A stretch of DNA of 64,000 nucleotides from Rallus limicola (lineage: Eukaryota > Chordata > Aves > Gruiformes > Rallidae), in contig JAKCOZ010000102.1 of NCBI GenBank assembly GCA_022605955.1, forward strand, positions 620,001 through 684,000, read 5' to 3'. The notes under the pieces are model-generated. The model saw nothing but the letters and a program-made list of their open reading frames with translations, ran no database searches and was not told the origin of the DNA. The first letter of the stretch is position 1. Each line of letters begins with the position of its first letter. Made by a program: the position numbers and the translations under genes. Shown in pieces: positions 60,860 through 64,000 of this stretch.

Positions 60860-60965
60860 GGCGACCCGCCCATTGGCGAGAGCACCGCCCGGCCCCGCCC
60901 CTCGAGCGTGACTCTTGTTGTGCTCCCGAGGGAGCGCGGCGCGCGGTTTCGTGACGTCACCGGAC
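60860..60965 (-). promoter_or_regulatory. HSF3 core promoter elements
   Basis: Reading away from the start codon: a CCAAT box (plus-strand ATTGG at 60872-60876, about 100 bases before the ATG), a GC box (plus-strand CCCCGCCC near 60893-60900) and a full CRE palindrome TGACGTCA at 60952-60959. No TATA box. These are binding sites for NF-Y, SP1 and CREB/ATF factors respectively. The set is typical of a CpG-island promoter. Confidence 0.55.
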
Positions 60966-61339
60966 GCCCTTAAAGGGCCCTCCCGCCGCGTCCCCGGGGA
61001 GGGCGTGACGCCAGCGCAGGGCCGCGTCCCGCCAGGCCCCGCCCGCCCGGTAGGTGCCGGCGCCCACGTGCCGCGGCACAGCCCTGCCCCGCGTTTCCGG
61101 CGCTCGCCGCACCGGGGGCCGGGCGTGGGCCAGGCCGGGGTACCCAGCCCCAGGGTGGGCAAGTGCGCGCTGTCCTGGGGCTCCCGGTTCGCGTCCGTGT
61201 GTGCGACCGGAGCGTGGCGGGGTGCGGCCGGGGCGCAGGTGCGGGGCGGCTCCGGGGTGACGGCGGGGCAGCGCCCCGTTTTACAGCCGGACTTCGTCCC
61301 CGTCGGCGTCCGCGCATCTTCCCCCGCGGGCTCCCGCTG

Positions 61340-61402
61340 ACGGAGATGTCTCCCCGTTGACGGCCGTCTCCGCCAGAGCCCGCGTCCCGCGCTGCTCCGC
61401 AC
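61340..61402 (+). other. Candidate first-exon donor of a divergent transcript
   Basis: CCGCAC|GTAAGG places a strong donor after 61402 on the + strand inside the CpG island, pointing away from HSF3. The exon start is unknown, so the left bound is arbitrary. It could splice to the acceptor at 63959. In mammals the next gene on this side is HEPH, transcribed in this direction, but nothing here proves that identity. Confidence 0.25.
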
Positions 61403-61559
61403 GTAAGGCCGGGGCGGCTTCCTTGGCGTGCTCCCCTTCCCCGGGCGGGGGTGTCGGCGCCGGGCGCGGGGACTAGCGGCCGCCCCTGCCGGGCGGCCGG
61501 CTGACGACCCGGGACCGGCCCGACGGCTCACTCGCAGCCCTGCGGGCAGAGGGAGGTCT

Positions 61560-63950
61560 GGGAGCAGGGGCTCGGCTGTGCCGAGCTCGGGGTGAGCGTA
61601 ATGCAGCGTTGGGGTTTCTGTGCCTTAGGGCTTGCGCGTCAGGGGAAAGCTCTGCTCTGGAAGGAGTTTACGGCTCTGGGTTTCTGTTGCCGTGTGCAGT
61701 GGAGTCACCAGGGACCATCAGTCTCTGTGACGGGACCCCGAGAGCAGAATCAGCCCAGCCAGCCTCCCCGGTGATGGTGTTTTGCTGTCTCTGGAAATTG
61801 CCACAGAGGGACGAGTGATGCCACGACCGAGCTGCAGCCTGGGACCTGGCAGGGCTTTGCATAGCCCTGGTAGGGCTGTCCCAAAGACCTTGGCTGCAGC
61901 TTTGTCAGTGCCAGCACCCATTCACAAGCCTGGTGCAACTTCTGATTTTACTCTGATTTATTCTGCTAATGTGCTGATGCCGCAGCACAGAGCTCTGGTG
62001 AGGGAACAGGGACTGACCTGTAGAATCAGGGGGCTGATGCAGCAGGGGCTTTTCTCAGTAGGCGGCTTTCCCAATCAGCTTTGAGAGCTGCTGCTCACCC
62101 TTGGTGTAAAGTTTCAGCTTTGCCCTTTCCTGGGATTCACGAAGACCACTGGCACAAGATGCCATCGAAATCAGCCCATGCTGACTGCTTGGGCTTGGCA
62201 ACTCCCGGCCCTCCAGGGCAGCCACCCCATCTCCGGGCCTTTCCCAGAAAGCTGCTCCTGCGCACTTTGACCTGCCTCTACTGAACGGCCACTGCTTCGG
62301 CTGAGTCAGGCACATCCCCTTGCCCTTCCCTGCAGGGTGTGTGCCAGCAGGATGGGAGGTTTTGGGCTCAGGGTGCTGCTGGCTTTCTCCTTCCCACTGC
62401 TGCCACCACTGCCTTTGGAGAGATCCCATTGGAGGAAGGAGGGAAGGAAGGTTTTTCCATGTAGAGAGCTGCTTTCTCAGTTTCGTGACCACTTGGAAGC
62501 AGTTGTACCTGATTGTCAATAGCTTCTGAACACAGCACGACATGGCTGGAACTCGGAAATGAAGGTCGGGAAGGTCTGGAGTCTGTTCTGTGCTGGGGTT
62601 GGATCCCATTTGTTGGGTCTCGGGTGTGGTAAGAGATCGCACAGCTTCCCTGGGAAAGCTGCTCGGGGGTGACACCACGCTAGCTGAACACCCACAGAAC
62701 ATCCAGCTGCCCTGCAGATAAGCCCTGTGTGTTCCTGTTGCCGCATACCAAAGATGGGGGAGTGAATAGCGATGTCTCTATACAAAAGCCTTTCTGTGCT
62801 TGAGGTGAGGCTGTGCACCAGCCCCTGCTTTTTGAAGCTCAAGAAAACCAATGCGTTGAGGCTTTCTTTCTTGGTTGCGTTTTTTCCAGTTCTCTGGCTT
62901 CCTGTTTTCCTCTGCTGAACTCTTCCTAAGTCGCTGTTCTGTCTTTTACTGACTTTCATTTAGTTTGCTGTCCAATTGTCCAATTTAACCTTCAGATATT
63001 TCCTTACCCTTTGGTGGAGTTCCGCTGTCCCCTGTCACATCAGCTTGTACAGGTTGCTCTTTGAACTTGTATTCGCAAAATTGTGTTCTGATGATTTCAG
63101 ACACACTCTGCAGGTCACCCAGATCTCTTCTCAGAGTATTCCTGGTGCTTCTTCACACCGAGCTGGGTGTCGATCAGAAGTGTTAGGAGTAAGCTCCTTA
63201 CTTTGTGATCATGGGGGAAGTGTCTGATGGGAGCAGAGTAGCAAAAAACTTAGTGCAGGCTGTGGGAAATGCACTCCCTGGATTAGAGAATCACTCTTTA
63301 AGAGCAATCTTTAAAGAAGTTAAAGTTTAAAATTGCTTCACAGCGGTTGAATCGTACTTCCTCAGGTGGCTCAGTAGAACAGAGAGATCTTGGCAAAAGC
63401 TTAAAATACAAAGACAGTGGCTCAGGATTATTTCCCTGAGCTTAGTACGTGGTCCCATAAGGTGATTTCGGATGCCAGAGGGGATGAAAAGCCAGTCACT
63501 TGTAATCCCAGGGCACGCAGTGATCTCTGCTCAGGACCCTGCTGCCTGGGAGAGGCAGATACACAGCACATAGGATTTGCAGCTGCCTTTGCTGGGGTGG
63601 TGCTCACTGTGATCTGTCTGTCTCCCACCGCCTGAAAGTGTACTGAGTGAGCAGTGCTTTCTCAGCACGATGGGACAGAGTGTTTGGAAGAGGAACTGCA
63701 GGCACGGAAGAGAAAAGGCTGATCAAACTAACAGCAGCAGATTTGGTATTGGAGGTTGATTAGCAAGGCATAATCTCCATCCACCTTGTGCACAGCTTTT
63801 GTTATGGGAGTGATTTCCTTCTTGGATGTTTGAATGATGATCCCAACAGGACCCCTACCTGACTTCTCCAGAGCCTCTCAAACCCGGTCCAGTACCTTCA
63901 GACCATGTGGTTGTGTCCACCTCTGCTCATTACCTTTGTTTTCCTTTTCT
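61560..63950. other. Non-coding stretch right of the HSF3 island
   Basis: Ordinary composition, only short frames, no recognisable coding exon or repeat. Fits a first intron of a + strand gene, or intergenic DNA. Confidence 0.4.
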
Positions 63951-63959
63951 CTCAAATAG

Positions 63960-64000
63960 GTGTCACTTCCAAAGGAGCCTTCACTCCAGGCTATGATGGG
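63960..64000 (+). other. Candidate exon start cut by the window end
   Basis: A long pyrimidine tract (TTTTCCTTTTCTCTCAAATAG) ends at 63959 and is followed by GTGTCACTTCC. An ATGATGGG at 63993-64000 could be a start codon at the window edge. The exon runs out of the window and its gene cannot be named. Confidence 0.3.

Larger units (their letters stand above)
59750..61560. promoter_or_regulatory. Large CpG island at the HSF3 start
   Basis: Extremely CpG-dense DNA spans intron 1, exon 1 and about 0.8 kb upstream of HSF3. Long open frames on both strands here (up to 430 codons) are Pro/Arg/Ala/Gly-rich by composition and are not genes. The island very likely holds the HSF3 promoter and may be bidirectional. 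Confidence 0.85.

Noticed and set aside
59662..60954. A 430-codon open frame on the + strand across the HSF3 CpG island, and similar long frames on both strands
   Set aside because: Stop codons are rare in such GC-rich DNA. The peptides are Pro/Arg/Ala/Gly-rich in every frame, and the segment is occupied on the - strand by HSF3 exon 1, which has clear homology.

Overview
The window is vertebrate nuclear DNA, almost certainly from a bird. It carries CR1 LINE fragments, a solo LTR with the ends typical of avian ERVL elements, compact introns, and the gene order MIR223 - VSIG4 - HSF3. That block matches the mammalian X-chromosome segment around MSN/VSIG4/HEPH, and HSF3 is best known from chicken. 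No bacterial-type genes, tRNA, rRNA or CRISPR were seen.

Layout, left to right. Positions 1-19.4 kb hold no protein-coding gene I can support. They contain a lone CpG island (about 5.55-6.13 kb) and a well-formed candidate non-coding exon (13951-14076) beside a cluster of ETS/GATA-like motifs. The miR-223 hairpin lies on the + strand at 19391-19491. Convergent to it on the - strand is a first VSIG4-type receptor gene (copy A, 31023 down to 24324, 7 exons, 366 aa). A 571-bp solo LTR with a 5-bp target duplication sits in its first intron. A CR1 LINE lies between the copies. A second VSIG4 gene follows (copy B, 43580 down to 36389, 7 exons plus one uncertain exon, 365 aa). HSF3 (60774 down to 48812, 13 exons, 541 or 550 aa) is also on the - strand and starts in a large CpG island (about 59.75-61.56 kb). 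That island has a CCAAT box, a GC box and a full CRE palindrome. On the + strand the island also has a strong splice donor, and the last 41 bases of the window look like the start of the next + strand exon.

The most notable observation is in the VSIG4 pair. The two copies share one exon plan with identical lengths for five exons, including a 22-nt microexon in the cytoplasmic tail. Their V domains match at only 75 of 119 residues. Yet a 439-bp block holding the whole second Ig domain exon and 147 bp of the intron next to it differs at a single, synonymous base. That is the signature of a very recent gene conversion (or an assembly artefact) that homogenised one domain and left the ligand-binding V domain divergent.

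Functionally the left half looks like a myeloid locus: miR-223 is a granulocyte/monocyte microRNA and VSIG4 (CRIg) is a macrophage complement receptor. HSF3 is a heat-shock transcription factor with its own CpG-island promoter.
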